A stretch of 64,000 nucleotides of DNA from Bacteroides sp. (GCA_014801955.1 JAAVDE010000025.1:22593-86592); one strand, 5' to 3'. Positions 9,226 to 18,117 are shown, counted from the stretch's first letter. Numbers and translations are program-made. The notes: a model not told the origin generated them from the letters alone.

Positions 9226-9480
9226 ATGAGCAAGACAATCTCTTTCAACGAACTCCGTCAACTCAAAGACGCTCTGCCCGATGGTTCCATGCACCGCATC
9301 GCCGACAAACTCAATATTACCGTTCAGACCGTTCGCAACTATTTCGGCGGTACTAACTATGAATTTGGCAAGAACCTCGGCGTTCATATCGAACCGGGTC
9401 CCGACGGCGGCATTGTTGTTCTCGACGATACCACCATCTACGACATGGCTCTCGAAATCCTGGCTGAAGAAAACAAGTAA
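9226..9480 (+). CDS. small helix-turn-helix DNA-binding protein
   Basis: This is an 84-aa protein. Residues 8-35 form an HTH-like segment (LKDALPDGSMHRIADKLNIT, then VQTVRNYFGG) in the style of lambda-repressor-like folds, followed by a short acidic C-terminal part (TTIYDMALEILAEENK). Proteins of this size are common and conserved in Bacteroidales as unnamed DNA-binding proteins. The start at 9226 is chosen over the ATG at 9166 because a promoter -7 element overlaps 9171-9178. It stands alone between batE and the stress-protein gene. Targets are unknown. Confidence 0.75.
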   Translation: MSKTISFNELRQLKDALPDGSMHRIADKLNITVQTVRNYFGGTNYEFGKNLGVHIEPGPDGGIVVLDDTTIYDMALEILAEENK

Positions 9481-9519
9481 ATACTTTTCCGCTCATTCTC
9501 CCTCTCTCCATTATTCTTT

Positions 9520-10650
9520 GTGGATAACGATAGACTTATAACCCTTGCTATTCATACGTTCGACAAGGCCGCGCAACTCAAGGCCCTGCTTGAACTCGAG
9601 GGCGTTGAAGCAACGCTCCAGAACGTTAATCTGAGTTCGCCGGTTCTCTCGGCCGGCGTTCGCGTGCGCATCAAGGAGGGCGACCTTCCGCTGGCGCTGC
9701 GAATCATTGAGAATCCCGAAATTTTTGGCCCCGGCGTTGCTGTGGCGTCCAATTCCGCCGCCGAGCGGCAATCCATTCTCGTTCCGGTCGATTTTTCCGA
9801 AAAGTCGGTGGCCGCCGCGCGCCTGGCGCTGACTGTCGCTGCCTCCGGCGCTGCCAGTCGGGTAGTGTTGCTCAACTCTTTTCTGGTGCCCCACACCAAT
9901 CCGCTGATGAACCTGGGCAGTTCGCAAACGGTCGACTCCGCCGCTTCCGATGCCGACGAAGTGCGCGTTTCCGTTGTGATGGCCAAGGCTGCCGGCGAGG
10001 AAATGCACAAGCTGGAACGGCTGCTGCGCGCCGAAATCAAGCGCGGCAACCTGCCGGCCGTTAGCTTCTCAACCGTCGTTGTTCAAGGTCTGCCCGAGGA
10101 GGCCATAGGCCAATATTTGAAGGACCACCGCGAAGTGCGCCTGCTGCTGATGGGCACGCGCTCGGTCATTAAGAAGTCACACGACCTTGCAGGCAGCATT
10201 ACCGCCGAGGTTCTCAACAGCTGTCGCGTTCAAGCGCTGACTCTCCCCGAGGATTCCACGATGACCGGGCTCAACGAGGTTAAGAGCATTGCCATGTTGT
10301 CGCACCTGGAGCAGGAAGATTTTCTGATGCTCGATGCCGTCAGCCGCCTGCTGCCGGCCGATGCTGCCGCTCAGATTCGGGTTATCTGTATGCCCAACGA
10401 CCGCTATTCCAAGTCGACCAACGACGCCGCGCGCCGCGCGTTGACCGAATATTGCAACGAGCATTTCCCGAACTATTCCTTCACGATTGTTCAGCACAAC
10501 CGCTCGTCGCGCCGGCTGGAAATCGACGGTGCCGACCTCGTCGTTCTCCCTTCGCGCAAGAAAAACATTCTGGCGCGCCTGTTCAATCCCGGCGCCGCCC
10601 ACCGCCTGCTCTTCCAGGCCGACGTTCCCCTTCTCGTAGTTCCCGTTTAG
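9520..10650 (+). CDS. DUF2007-like plus tandem universal stress protein
   Basis: This 376-aa protein is read from a GTG start. Residues 5-68 resemble the DUF2007 signal-transducing domain (FDKAAQLKALLELEGVEATL and LPLALRIIENPEIFGPG). Two universal stress protein (UspA) domains follow: about 83-250, starting with SILVPVDFSEKS and containing LLLMGTRS, and 255-376, ending VLPSRKKNILARLFNPGAAH then VPLLVV. Usp domains bind ATP or act in stress survival; the DUF2007 part is a small ferredoxin-like fold. It is probably cytoplasmic. No ATG alternative is obvious nearby, so the GTG start is a best guess. Confidence 0.75.
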   Translation: MDNDRLITLAIHTFDKAAQLKALLELEGVEATLQNVNLSSPVLSAGVRVRIKEGDLPLALRIIENPEIFGPGVAVASNSAAERQSILVPVDFSEKSVAAARLALTVAASGAASRVVLLNSFLVPHTNPLMNLGSSQTVDSAASDADEVRVSVVMAKAAGEEMHKLERLLRAEIKRGNLPAVSFSTVVVQGLPEEAIGQYLKDHREVRLLLMGTRSVIKKSHDLAGSITAEVLNSCRVQALTLPEDSTMTGLNEVKSIAMLSHLEQEDFLMLDAVSRLLPADAAAQIRVICMPNDRYSKSTNDAARRALTEYCNEHFPNYSFTIVQHNRSSRRLEIDGADLVVLPSRKKNILARLFNPGAAHRLLFQADVPLLVVPV

Positions 10651-10689
10651 GGAAGTTTCCCTGCTATTCCCGGATATAAAAATTTAAGC

Positions 10690-10714
10690 CCGGCGACGAC
10701 TCACGTCTTGCCGG
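10690..10714. terminator. weak hairpin after the stress-protein gene
   Basis: CCGGC at 10690-10694 can pair with GCCGG at 10710-10714, with an inner GAC/GTC. No T-run follows, so a terminator role is only suggested by its position between convergent genes. Confidence 0.25.
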
Positions 10715-10795
10715 ACTCTCTACTACTATTACTATTTATCGTTATGATTCTTGGTTGGGTGTGTGGTGATTGTGATTGCGATAGATTGGTTTGAA

Positions 10796-11098
10796 TTATT
10801 CGGCGAGGAAGACTTTTACTTCTCCGGATTTCTTGTTCACGAAGATTACTGAGGCGGGGAGAACGATGGCCCACTGGTTGCCGAGATCCTCGGCGCCGCA
10901 GATGCGTTCGATGTCGATTGCCTTGAGCGGGCCGGCGCCTTGGGTCAGGGTGATTTTGTCGCCTTCGAAGTCCATGTGGTCGCTGTCGAAGGTGTACATC
11001 ATCAGGTTGTGGAGGTTGCGCTGGGTGCAAACGTCGGCGTCGACGGGCAGGCTCGAGTACTTGTTGTAGATGTTGTTGATATTGTCGATGGTGATCAT
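10796..11098 (-). CDS. small conserved hypothetical protein
   Basis: This 100-aa soluble protein has no signal peptide, no membrane segment and no recognisable motif. It begins MITIDNINNIYNKYSSLPVD and has a beta-rich C-terminal half (QWAIVLPASVIFVNKKSGEV). It carries a single Cys pair too far apart to form a known site. It is monocistronic, convergent with the stress-protein gene. The 124 bp between it and the porin-like gene upstream hold no clear promoter. Function unknown. Confidence 0.6.
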   Translation of the reverse strand: MITIDNINNIYNKYSSLPVDADVCTQRNLHNLMMYTFDSDHMDFEGDKITLTQGAGPLKAIDIERICGAEDLGNQWAIVLPASVIFVNKKSGEVKVFLAE

Positions 11099-11222
11099 AT
11101 TTTCAGGAGTTTTAGTTGTTATTTCTGTTCGTTTGATAGCATAACAGAGGTTGTTGCGGAAAGGTTGGTAGTGTAACCGCTTTGTAACCGCCTTTTAACT
11201 CCTGTGTAATTTCAGGCCTGTT

Positions 11223-12527
11223 TTAGAAGGTAAACATGGCCGAAACGTTGACTCGGGAGGCTGCTTTGTGTTCGCCCGAGAAGTTGCGGCGCATGCCCCA
11301 GTCATATTCGGCGGCCACGGTCAGGCGGGGAATAATGCTCCAGAAAACGTTGGCGCAGGCCATCGTGCCATGCTTATACTCATTCGGGGCGACTCCGTCG
11401 CGCGGCATATAGTGGGTCTGGCTGGCGGCGAGCGTTGCAAAGAGGTTCGGGCGGAAGTTATATTGCACGCCCGCACACCATCCCATCGCTGCCGGCGCAT
11501 AAAGCTCGGTCGGATTTTCCGGGTTGCTGACCAGGTCATATTGGCCGTGGAGCAGGTCGCCGCCAAGGCCGGCATAGCCGTGGCCGTAGTTAACGGTTGC
11601 GTAGAGCGTCAGGTGCTGTTCAGGCTTGCCGACGGCACTGGCCTGCACACCCCAGCCGGCAAGGTTATGGCGCCGGTCGTTGGCCGTTGTCATATACGAC
11701 AGGCTTCTAACAATGCCGCTCAGGCGAACGTGTTGTCCTTTCGCCCATTCATACTGCACGAAAGCAGCCGCATCGGGCAGCCAGTTCGAGGCGGCTTTCA
11801 CTCCGCCGCGGCTGACGTCGATGGCGGTCGAAGGAGTTTCGATCGACGCTGCAACATACCATTTATTTTTGAAACACGGCATGTAGCGCACCAGAACATT
11901 CGTGTTAGAGAACTTGTTGTTCGGGCCGGCGGCATCTACAATGGCCGGCTGGGCGGTAGCATCGGAGAAGGTCGACGATGCGTAGCCCACCGTGAAGTCG
12001 CGCACCACCGCATAGCTCTTTTTCAGCTTCAGGTCGCGGCCGTTATAGCCCGTGAAGTCCGCTTCGATATATAGGCCATAGGCGCCGATAACGTCGTTGT
12101 GGCCAATCAGCCTAAGGTTGAAATATGTTCCTGACGGGGTTGTGTTGAACCGGCGGGAAGCCGACGCGTCGGCCGGAATCGGAATAGTGTAGGGCGAAAA
12201 TGCGTTGGTCGGCATCGCGCCGTTCCAGTCATAGAACGCACGCAACCTAACGCCGCCGCCAACACCCAGCATCATGTTGGCCCCTTTGCTCATGAACATG
12301 AAATAGGGCATGTCGGGGTCCTGCGAGTTGCGGAACTGGTCATAGTAGAATTGGGTGACTACGGCTCTCAGCGAGTCAGCGTTAACGTTTTTGCCGTCAA
12401 TGTAGATGAATTTGGTCGAGGCGGCCTTGGTCTCGATTTGCGCGTCGGTCAGATGTTGCTGCGCAAAAAGCGAAGGCGCGGCTGCGAGAGCCGGCGCCAA
12501 CGCCATTAAAAGTTTCAATTTGTTCAT
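11223..12527 (-). CDS. porin-like outer-membrane beta-barrel protein (DcaP-like)
   Basis: This 434-aa protein has a signal peptide (MNKLKLLMALAPALAAAPSLFAQ), a short coiled N-terminal region, and then a long series of alternating aromatic/polar strands (VGGGVRLRAFYDWNG, GTYFNLRLIGHND, WYVAASIETPSTA). It ends in the aromatic-rich strand SAMFTF with a terminal Phe, as is typical of outer-membrane barrels. The layout resembles the DcaP/porin family of Gram-negative bacteria. It starts 9 bp after the stop of the thioredoxin gene, so the two are likely co-transcribed. Substrate unknown; assignment rests on architecture. Confidence 0.7.
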   Translation of the reverse strand: MNKLKLLMALAPALAAAPSLFAQQHLTDAQIETKAASTKFIYIDGKNVNADSLRAVVTQFYYDQFRNSQDPDMPYFMFMSKGANMMLGVGGGVRLRAFYDWNGAMPTNAFSPYTIPIPADASASRRFNTTPSGTYFNLRLIGHNDVIGAYGLYIEADFTGYNGRDLKLKKSYAVVRDFTVGYASSTFSDATAQPAIVDAAGPNNKFSNTNVLVRYMPCFKNKWYVAASIETPSTAIDVSRGGVKAASNWLPDAAAFVQYEWAKGQHVRLSGIVRSLSYMTTANDRRHNLAGWGVQASAVGKPEQHLTLYATVNYGHGYAGLGGDLLHGQYDLVSNPENPTELYAPAAMGWCAGVQYNFRPNLFATLAASQTHYMPRDGVAPNEYKHGTMACANVFWSIIPRLTVAAEYDWGMRRNFSGEHKAASRVNVSAMFTF

Positions 12528-12536
12528 GTTCGCGGA

Positions 12537-12827
12537 TTAAGCGGTTTGCAGAGCTTCAATAATTTCGTCGCCGGGCATTTCGCCGACTTTGCGCCAGACT
12601 TCGCGTCCGTTGTTATAGATAATAAACGTTGGAACGCTCTCGGCGCCTGCGGCTTCGGCTTCGGCGGGAAATTCATCGATGTCGTATTGACAAACGGCAA
12701 CCTTGCCTTCAACGATTTCCTTGATTTCTTCAACAATCGGCATCATTCGGCGGCAGTGGGGACACCATGATGCAAAAAATTCAACCAATGTCAATCCGGG
12801 GCGGGTAGTAGCTTCTTCGTAGGTCAT
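12537..12827 (-). CDS. thioredoxin
   Basis: This 96-aa cytoplasmic thioredoxin-fold protein has the active site WCPHC (Cys22 and Cys25) in VEFFASWCPHCRRMMP and the cis-Pro loop SVPTF further on. CPHC rather than the classical CGPC is the motif of DsbA-like proteins and of many Bacteroidales thioredoxins, and usually means a more oxidising redox potential. Length is slightly short but complete. It is the first gene of a two-gene unit with the porin-like gene. Direct repeats at 12893-12948 lie in its upstream region. Confidence 0.88.
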   Translation of the reverse strand: MTYEEATTRPGLTLVEFFASWCPHCRRMMPIVEEIKEIVEGKVAVCQYDIDEFPAEAEAAGAESVPTFIIYNNGREVWRKVGEMPGDEIIEALQTA

Positions 12828-12892
12828 AATTATTAATTCATAAATTAGTAATAGCTACATCTATAACACGATTTTCCCCCGCAAGGTTCGTT

Positions 12893-12948
12893 ACCTGCGC
12901 ATTATTGCAAAAATCGGCACTCCCAGACCTGCGCATTATTGCAAAAAT
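12893..12948. repeat. two 22-bp direct repeats upstream of the thioredoxin gene
   Basis: The same 22-bp sequence (beginning ACCTGCGCATTATTGCAA) occurs at 12893-12914 and 12927-12948, separated by 12 bp, giving a 34-bp period. On the minus strand the second copy overlaps TATTTTTG (12949-12942), which fits a -7 element. They could be tandem regulator sites or a small duplication. Confidence 0.8.
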
Positions 12949-12960
12949 ATGGCTTTTTGC

Positions 12961-13104
12961 TTATGAGCGGCGGTTGCGCATGGGGCAGTGGGCGTCGCAG
13001 CAGGAGCAGCTGCCGCCGGAGCGGCGGTGGGAGCGCATGAGGCTGCGGCAAACGTAGAGTAGGGCGGCGGCGATGATGATCGCCACTATTATCCATTGAA
13101 TCAT
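12961..13104 (-). CDS. FeoB-associated Cys-rich small membrane protein
   Basis: This 47-aa protein has one N-terminal membrane helix (IQWIIVAIIIAAALLYVC) followed by a short basic, Cys-rich tail with SCSCCDAHCP. This matches the FeoB-associated Cys-rich membrane protein family, small partners of ferrous-iron transporters. The ATG (13104-13102) overlaps the topB stop (ATGA), which fixes the start. No feoB is seen in the window, so a role in iron transport here is only family inference. It is the last gene of the ilvA-topB operon. Confidence 0.72.
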   Translation of the reverse strand: MIQWIIVAIIIAAALLYVCRSLMRSHRRSGGSCSCCDAHCPMRNRRS

Positions 13105-15128
13105 AGTTTTTTGATGGCGTTTCGGAGTTTGGCGGGAGTGAGGTCCTCGGGGTAGTCGCCGAAGGGCAGACGAAGGTCGCAGCCTTCGCGAAAGCGCGAG
13201 CAGCCGTAGGCCGTGCGCCCTTTCAGCAGGTGGCCGCTGCCGCACTTGGGGCAGGCGATTTCTTCGATGGATTTCAGGCGCGGCGCGCGCGGCTTGGAAG
13301 GCGATGACGCCTTTTTCGGTTTTGAGCCCTTGGCTTTCTCGTCTTCGATTATGATGCGGCGGTTGGAATCGTCGGTAATCACCGTGTGCACGATTTCGGT
13401 CACCATTGTTTTCAGCTCGTTGATGAAATCGAGCGCCGAGTAGTCGCCGCGCTCGATTCGGCGCAGTTTGTTTTCCCAAATGCCTGTCAGCTTGGCGCTT
13501 TTCAGCAGCTCTTCGCGAATCAGGGCAATCAGGTCTATGCCCGCTTGGGTTGCAACGATGTTTTTGCGCTCGCGGGCAATGTAGCGGCGTCGGAAAAGCG
13601 TTTCAATTATGCCGGCGCGGGTCGACGGGCGGCCGATGCCGTTTTCGCGCATGGCGTCGCGCAGCTCCTCGTCGTCGACCGTTCGGCCGGCGGTTTCCAT
13701 TGCGCGCAGCAGCGTGCCATCGATATATGGCTTGGGGGGCTGCGTCTGCTTTTTCAGCAGCGACGGCTCGTGGGGGCCGCTTTCGCCCTCCGTGAAGTCG
13801 GGCAGCAGTTTGTCGTCGCCCTCCTTGTCATCGTCGGCGTTGTCGTTTTTGAACAGCTCGCGCCAGCCGGGCTTGGTAATCACCTTGCCGGTGGTTTTGA
13901 ACTCGACGTCGTCGACCGTGGCCATGACCGTGGTGGTCGAGAACTCGCAGTCGGGATAGAAAGCTGCGATGAATCGCAGGGCTATCAGGTGATACATCAG
14001 CTTTTCGTCGCCTGCCAGTCGGGTAGGGGCCTCGCCGGTCGGAATGATGGCATGGTGGTCGGTAACCTTTGCGTTATCAAAGACTTTTTTGCTCTTGGGA
14101 ATCTTTGCGGCAAGCAGCGGGGAGGTCAGAGGCGCATAGGGAGTCATGCGCCGCAAAATGTCGGGCACCTTCGGATAAACGTCGTCGGGCAGATAGGTAG
14201 TGTCGACGCGCGGATAGGTCGTTACTTTCTTTTCGTAGAGCGACTGAATCAGTTGCAGCGTTCGGTCGGCGGTCCAGCCCCAGCGTTTGTTGCACTCGAC
14301 CTGGAGCGACGTGAGGTCAAACAGGCGCGGCGGTGCCTCGCGGCCTGCTTTCTTGCTGACCGAGGTGATGGTCAATGGCTTATCCTTGATTCGTTCGAGG
14401 ATAAGCGTTGCCTGCTCCTCGGCGGTGAATCGGCCGGAGGTGGCGTTGAAAGTGGCTCCGCGATAGAGAGTTTTCAGCTCCCAGAAGTCCTCGGGCTTGA
14501 AGTTCAGAATTTCCAAATGGCGGCGCACGATGAGAGCCAGCGTCGGCGTTTGCACGCGCCCGATGGATAGAACCTTGCCCGGCTCGGAATATTTCAGCGA
14601 GTAGAGGCGGGTGGCGTTCATTCCGAGCAGCCAGTCGCCAGCTGCCCGACAGAGTCCGGCCATGAACAGATTGTTGAAGTCGGCGGCAGGTTTAAGGTCG
14701 GCAAAGCCCTGGCGGATAGCGTCGTCGGTCAGCGACGAAATCCACAGGCGCCTGACCGGCACCTTACATTCCGCCAGCTGCAGAACCCAGCGCTGAATCA
14801 GTTCGCCCTCCTGGCCGGCGTCGCCGCAGTTAATGACCTCCGAGGCCTGTGCAACCAGCGACTTGATGGTTGCGAACTGCTGTTCAATGCCTTTATCATT
14901 TTTCAGCTTAATGCTGAAGCGCTCCGGAATCATGGGTAACGAAACCAGCGACCAGCGCTTCCAGGCGTCGGTGTAGTCGTTGGGCTCCTTCAGCTCACAC
15001 AGGTGGCCGTAGGTCCACGTTATATTATAGCCGTTGCCCTCGTAGTAGCCTTCGCGGCGCGTAGTGGCGCCAAGAATCGAAGCTATGTCCTTGGCAACGG
15101 CTGGTTTCTCGGTTATGCAGAGAATCAT
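13101..15128 (-). CDS. topB: DNA topoisomerase III
   Basis: This is a 675-aa type IA topoisomerase. The N-terminal Toprim domain starts MILCITEKPAVAKDIASILG, with the acidic motif DAGQEGELI at 103-111. The conserved SIGRVQTPTLALIVRRH is at 188-204. The catalytic tyrosine is probably Tyr305 in TTYPRVDTTYLP. A C-terminal zinc ribbon (CPKCGSGHLL ... YGCSRFREGC) ends the protein. It relaxes negatively supercoiled DNA and decatenates single-strand-linked DNA in the cytoplasm. Length is normal for Bacteroidetes TopB. It overlaps mazG by 4 nt upstream and the small Cys-rich gene by 4 nt downstream. There are no signs of a mobile-element origin such as tra genes. Confidence 0.95.
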   Translation of the reverse strand: MILCITEKPAVAKDIASILGATTRREGYYEGNGYNITWTYGHLCELKEPNDYTDAWKRWSLVSLPMIPERFSIKLKNDKGIEQQFATIKSLVAQASEVINCGDAGQEGELIQRWVLQLAECKVPVRRLWISSLTDDAIRQGFADLKPAADFNNLFMAGLCRAAGDWLLGMNATRLYSLKYSEPGKVLSIGRVQTPTLALIVRRHLEILNFKPEDFWELKTLYRGATFNATSGRFTAEEQATLILERIKDKPLTITSVSKKAGREAPPRLFDLTSLQVECNKRWGWTADRTLQLIQSLYEKKVTTYPRVDTTYLPDDVYPKVPDILRRMTPYAPLTSPLLAAKIPKSKKVFDNAKVTDHHAIIPTGEAPTRLAGDEKLMYHLIALRFIAAFYPDCEFSTTTVMATVDDVEFKTTGKVITKPGWRELFKNDNADDDKEGDDKLLPDFTEGESGPHEPSLLKKQTQPPKPYIDGTLLRAMETAGRTVDDEELRDAMRENGIGRPSTRAGIIETLFRRRYIARERKNIVATQAGIDLIALIREELLKSAKLTGIWENKLRRIERGDYSALDFINELKTMVTEIVHTVITDDSNRRIIIEDEKAKGSKPKKASSPSKPRAPRLKSIEEIACPKCGSGHLLKGRTAYGCSRFREGCDLRLPFGDYPEDLTPAKLRNAIKKL

Positions 15129-15907
15129 TCGGCGGCTTTGGCCTCGTTCCAGATTTCGTCCATTTCGCCGAGCGTCAGGTCGCGCAGATTGCGTCCCGAT
15201 GCCTTTACCTTCTCTTCGAGATAGGTGAAGCGGCTGATGAACTTGCGGTTGGTGCGCTCCAGGGCGTTTTCGGGAGTGATGTCATAGAGGCGCGCGGCGT
15301 TGACCAGGGCGAAGAAAACGTCGCCCATCTCGGCTTCCATCTTCTCCTTGTCGCCCTTTTCGGCTTCGGCCTCGAACTCGGCGATTTCCTCCTTGAGCTT
15401 ATCCCAGACCTGGCTGCGTTCCTCCCAGTCAAAACCGACGTGGGCGGCCTTTTCCTGAATGCGGTAAGCCTTTACCAGGGCGGGCAGGGCGTTGGGCACA
15501 CCCGACAGCACCGTCTTGTTGCCGTCTTTTTCCTTGAGCTTCAGCGCTTCCCAGTTCTGAACAACGGTTTCCGCGTCGTCGGCCTTAACCTCGCCGAAAA
15601 CGTGGGGGTGGCGATAGATCAGCTTGGCATTCAGGGCGTCGCAAACGTCAACGATGTCGAACTCGCCCTTCTCCTCGCCGATTTTCGAGTAGAAAAGAAC
15701 GTGGAGCAGAACGTCGCCCAGCTCCTTGCGGATATTGGGGTTATCGTCGGCCATCAGGGCGTCGGCCAGTTCGTAGACCTCTTCAATAGTGTTGGGTCGC
15801 AGCGAAAGGTTGGTTTGCTTGCGGTCCCAGGGACATTCAACGCGCAGGCGTTCCAATACGTCGATTACGCGCCCCAGGGCTTCAATTTTTTCTTGGCGGT
15901 TATGCAT
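15125..15907 (-). CDS. mazG: nucleoside triphosphate pyrophosphohydrolase MazG
   Basis: This 260-aa all-alpha NTP pyrophosphohydrolase has two MazG domains. The first contains ECPWDRKQTNLSLRPNTIEE and EEVYELADALMADD; the second contains LKEEIAEFEAEAEKGDKEKM and EAEMGDVFFALVNAARL. The acidic EExxE-type metal-binding residues are present in both halves. The enzyme hydrolyses NTPs to NMP and pyrophosphate, removing aberrant nucleotides. It overlaps prmA by 8 nt and topB by 4 nt within the minus-strand operon. Length and layout are normal. Confidence 0.94.
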   Translation of the reverse strand: MHNRQEKIEALGRVIDVLERLRVECPWDRKQTNLSLRPNTIEEVYELADALMADDNPNIRKELGDVLLHVLFYSKIGEEKGEFDIVDVCDALNAKLIYRHPHVFGEVKADDAETVVQNWEALKLKEKDGNKTVLSGVPNALPALVKAYRIQEKAAHVGFDWEERSQVWDKLKEEIAEFEAEAEKGDKEKMEAEMGDVFFALVNAARLYDITPENALERTNRKFISRFTYLEEKVKASGRNLRDLTLGEMDEIWNEAKAAE

Positions 15908-16763
15908 TTTTGCGGAGTTTTAGGCAACACCAGTCGTTGAGCGTCGTGTGGGCAATCTCGCTGAGGCCGAGCGGCTCGGCGACGGCCATGATAACGGGAA
16001 TATCGGCCTCGTAGAACCCGCTGAGAATAATTTCGGCGCCCGGGTTGCAGGCGTCAACGTAGGCTGCGAGGTCGGCGGTTATGATGTTGCGGTTAATATT
16101 GGCGAGGAAAACGTCGGCTTTCGCAACTTCGGGCAGCAGCGAAGCGTCGCCGTTGAGCATCTCAACGCGCTGTTCAACGCGCTGTTCAACGCCGTTGAGC
16201 GCCAGGTTTTCGAGCGCGTTTTCCCAGGCCGGAGTGTCGATTTCAATGGCGCTCACCTTTGCTGCGCCCCTCATTGCGGCGAGGATTGCAAGGATGCCAG
16301 TGCCGGACCCCATGTCAATAACGGTCTTGCCGGAGAGGTCCAGGTCAAGCAGCGCCGAAATCACCTGCGAGGTAGTTGCGTGGTGGCCGGTGCCGAAGGC
16401 CATTTTCGGGTCGATAACGATGTTGTATTCGGCTGAGGGCACGTCGGTGTGGAACGACGAGTGAATAACGCAGCGGTCGCCAACAACGATGGGCTTGAAG
16501 TAATTCTTCTCCCATTCGTGGTTCCAGTCCTGACCCTCGACCAGCAGGGTTGAGCGGCGCACCTCGGCGTCGAACGGCAGTTGCTCCAGCGCCGCGTCAA
16601 CGGCAGCGTCGGAATACTGATTCGCGCGGATATAGGCCGTCAGGCCGCGTTCGTCGGCAACGAAACTTTCGTAGCCCTCATCGGCCAGCAACGCAGCCAT
16701 TACGTCGGTAATGTCTGCGTTGCAGGGGGTGAAGTCGAGTCTGAGCTCGGTGTAGTCGTTCAT
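15900..16763 (-). CDS. prmA: ribosomal protein L11 methyltransferase
   Basis: This 287-aa SAM-dependent methyltransferase modifies ribosomal protein L11. Key motifs are NHEWEKNYFKP, the PrmA hallmark FGTGHHATT, and the SAM motif I VIDMGSGTGILAILAA, with IEID at the end of the next strand and ANINRNII as the catalytic-site motif. An unusual in-frame duplication gives EQRVEQRVE near residues 195-203. The start abuts the ilvA stop without a gap, which implies coupled translation. Assignment is firm from the motifs. Confidence 0.95.
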   Translation of the reverse strand: MNDYTELRLDFTPCNADITDVMAALLADEGYESFVADERGLTAYIRANQYSDAAVDAALEQLPFDAEVRRSTLLVEGQDWNHEWEKNYFKPIVVGDRCVIHSSFHTDVPSAEYNIVIDPKMAFGTGHHATTSQVISALLDLDLSGKTVIDMGSGTGILAILAAMRGAAKVSAIEIDTPAWENALENLALNGVEQRVEQRVEMLNGDASLLPEVAKADVFLANINRNIITADLAAYVDACNPGAEIILSGFYEADIPVIMAVAEPLGLSEIAHTTLNDWCCLKLRKNA

Positions 16764-17960
16764 TTACTTGATGATAACGTAGCCGGCCTTTTTCAGGGCG
16801 TCCTTGATGGCGCGGATGTGGTCGTGGTCGCGGGTTTCAAGCTCGAGGTGGAGCATGCAGGCGTTAACGTCGGTGCTGTCGGTGTTGCGTTCGTGAACGA
16901 TGCTGACAACGTTGCCGCCCTGCTCGCTGACAATGTTCAGCACGCCGGCCAGCTGACCGGGCTTGTCTTGCAGGTCGAGAATCAGCGCTGCATCGCGGCC
17001 GGCCTTAACGAGGCCGCGGCGAACGGCGCGGTTGTGAGCCGTAACGTCGATGTTGCCGCCCGAAACCACGCAAACAACGTTCTTGCCCTTGATAGGCACC
17101 TTGTTGAACATTGCTGCGGCAACGGCAACGGCGCCGGCGCCTTCGCTCACGAGCTTTTTCTGTTCCATCAGGGCCAGGATTGCTGCGGCGATTTCATCTT
17201 CGCTGACGGTAACAACTTCGTCGACATATTCGGAAATCATGCGGAAGGTGTTTTCGCCCGGTTCCTTAACGGCGATGCCGTCGGCAATGGTCTTGACCGA
17301 GTCGAGGTGAATGCGCTTGCCTTCCTTCAGCGAGTTGAACATCGAGGGTGCGCCTTCGCTCTGAACGCCATAGACCTTAACGTCGGGGCGCAGCTGCTTG
17401 ATTGCGAACGCAACGCCCGAAATCAGGCCGCCGCCGCCGATGGGAACGATAACTGCCTCTACCTCGGGCATATCCTCGATGATTTCGAGGCCGATGGTGC
17501 CCTGGCCGGCAATAACTTTTTCGTCGTCGAAGGGGTGAACAAACGTGTAGCCGTTAGCGTCGCGTAGCTCAACTGCCTTGGCATAGGCGTCGTCGTAGAC
17601 GCCGGGAACCAGACAAACCTCGGCGCCGTAGCCCTTGGTTGCCTCAACCTTGCTGACCGGAGCGCCGGCGGGCAGGCAGATGATTGACTTGATGCCGTTG
17701 CGGCTTGCGCCGAGGGCAACGCCCTGGGCGTGGTTGCCGGCCGAGCAGGCAATAACGCCGCGGCTCTTTTCTTCGTCGGTGAGTTGCGAAATCTTGTAGT
17801 ATGCGCCGCGCAGCTTAAAGGAGCCGGTGTTCTGAAGGTTTTCGCACTTGAGGTGGACTTTAGCCTCGGGGTTCAGACGGGAGGCGAACATGATGGGGGT
17901 GCGGCGGGCAACGCCTTTCAGCACTCGCGATGCGTTGTAAATTTCGCTTAATTCAAGCAT
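16764..17960 (-). CDS. ilvA: threonine ammonia-lyase (threonine dehydratase)
   Basis: This 398-aa PLP enzyme converts threonine to 2-oxobutanoate and ammonia, the first step towards isoleucine. Seen are the PLP lysine motif TGSFKLRGAYYK (about 45-56), GNHAQGVALG, the glycine-rich phosphate loop GGGGLISG, and a C-terminal ACT-like domain (about 325-398, DKPGQLAGVLNIVSEQGGNV). The 400-residue form with one ACT domain is usual in Bacteroidetes. The gene heads a five-gene minus-strand operon; a consensus promoter lies at 18004-18034, giving a short leader. Confidence 0.95.
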   Translation of the reverse strand: MLELSEIYNASRVLKGVARRTPIMFASRLNPEAKVHLKCENLQNTGSFKLRGAYYKISQLTDEEKSRGVIACSAGNHAQGVALGASRNGIKSIICLPAGAPVSKVEATKGYGAEVCLVPGVYDDAYAKAVELRDANGYTFVHPFDDEKVIAGQGTIGLEIIEDMPEVEAVIVPIGGGGLISGVAFAIKQLRPDVKVYGVQSEGAPSMFNSLKEGKRIHLDSVKTIADGIAVKEPGENTFRMISEYVDEVVTVSEDEIAAAILALMEQKKLVSEGAGAVAVAAAMFNKVPIKGKNVVCVVSGGNIDVTAHNRAVRRGLVKAGRDAALILDLQDKPGQLAGVLNIVSEQGGNVVSIVHERNTDSTDVNACMLHLELETRDHDHIRAIKDALKKAGYVIIK

Positions 17961-18003
17961 GGCTATTAATATAATAAGGTGATGATTGTTGTTTTTGACG
18001 CTG

Positions 18004-18034
18004 CAAAGTTACGAATAAAACTTAATAAAACAAA
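18004..18034 (-). promoter_or_regulatory. promoter of the ilvA operon
   Basis: On the minus strand TTTG (18034-18031) and TAACTTTG (18011-18004) are separated by exactly 19 bp, the Bacteroidetes -33/-7 arrangement. Transcription would start near 17998, about 40 nt before the ilvA ATG. Confidence 0.8.
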
Positions 18035-18117
18035 AGTTTTCTCACTCCCTCTTTTCTCAGGCGCGAGAACAGTTGGGCAAGGAAAGACGTTTAGTGGGAA
18101 AGACAGATTTTTTTGAT

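Noticed and set aside
13386..14570. 394-codon plus-strand frame antisense to topB
   Set aside because: Shadow of a certain topoisomerase gene with no recognisable features.
13101..15128. topB as part of a conjugative element
   Set aside because: It is coupled to mazG, prmA and ilvA; there are no transfer or integration genes nearby.
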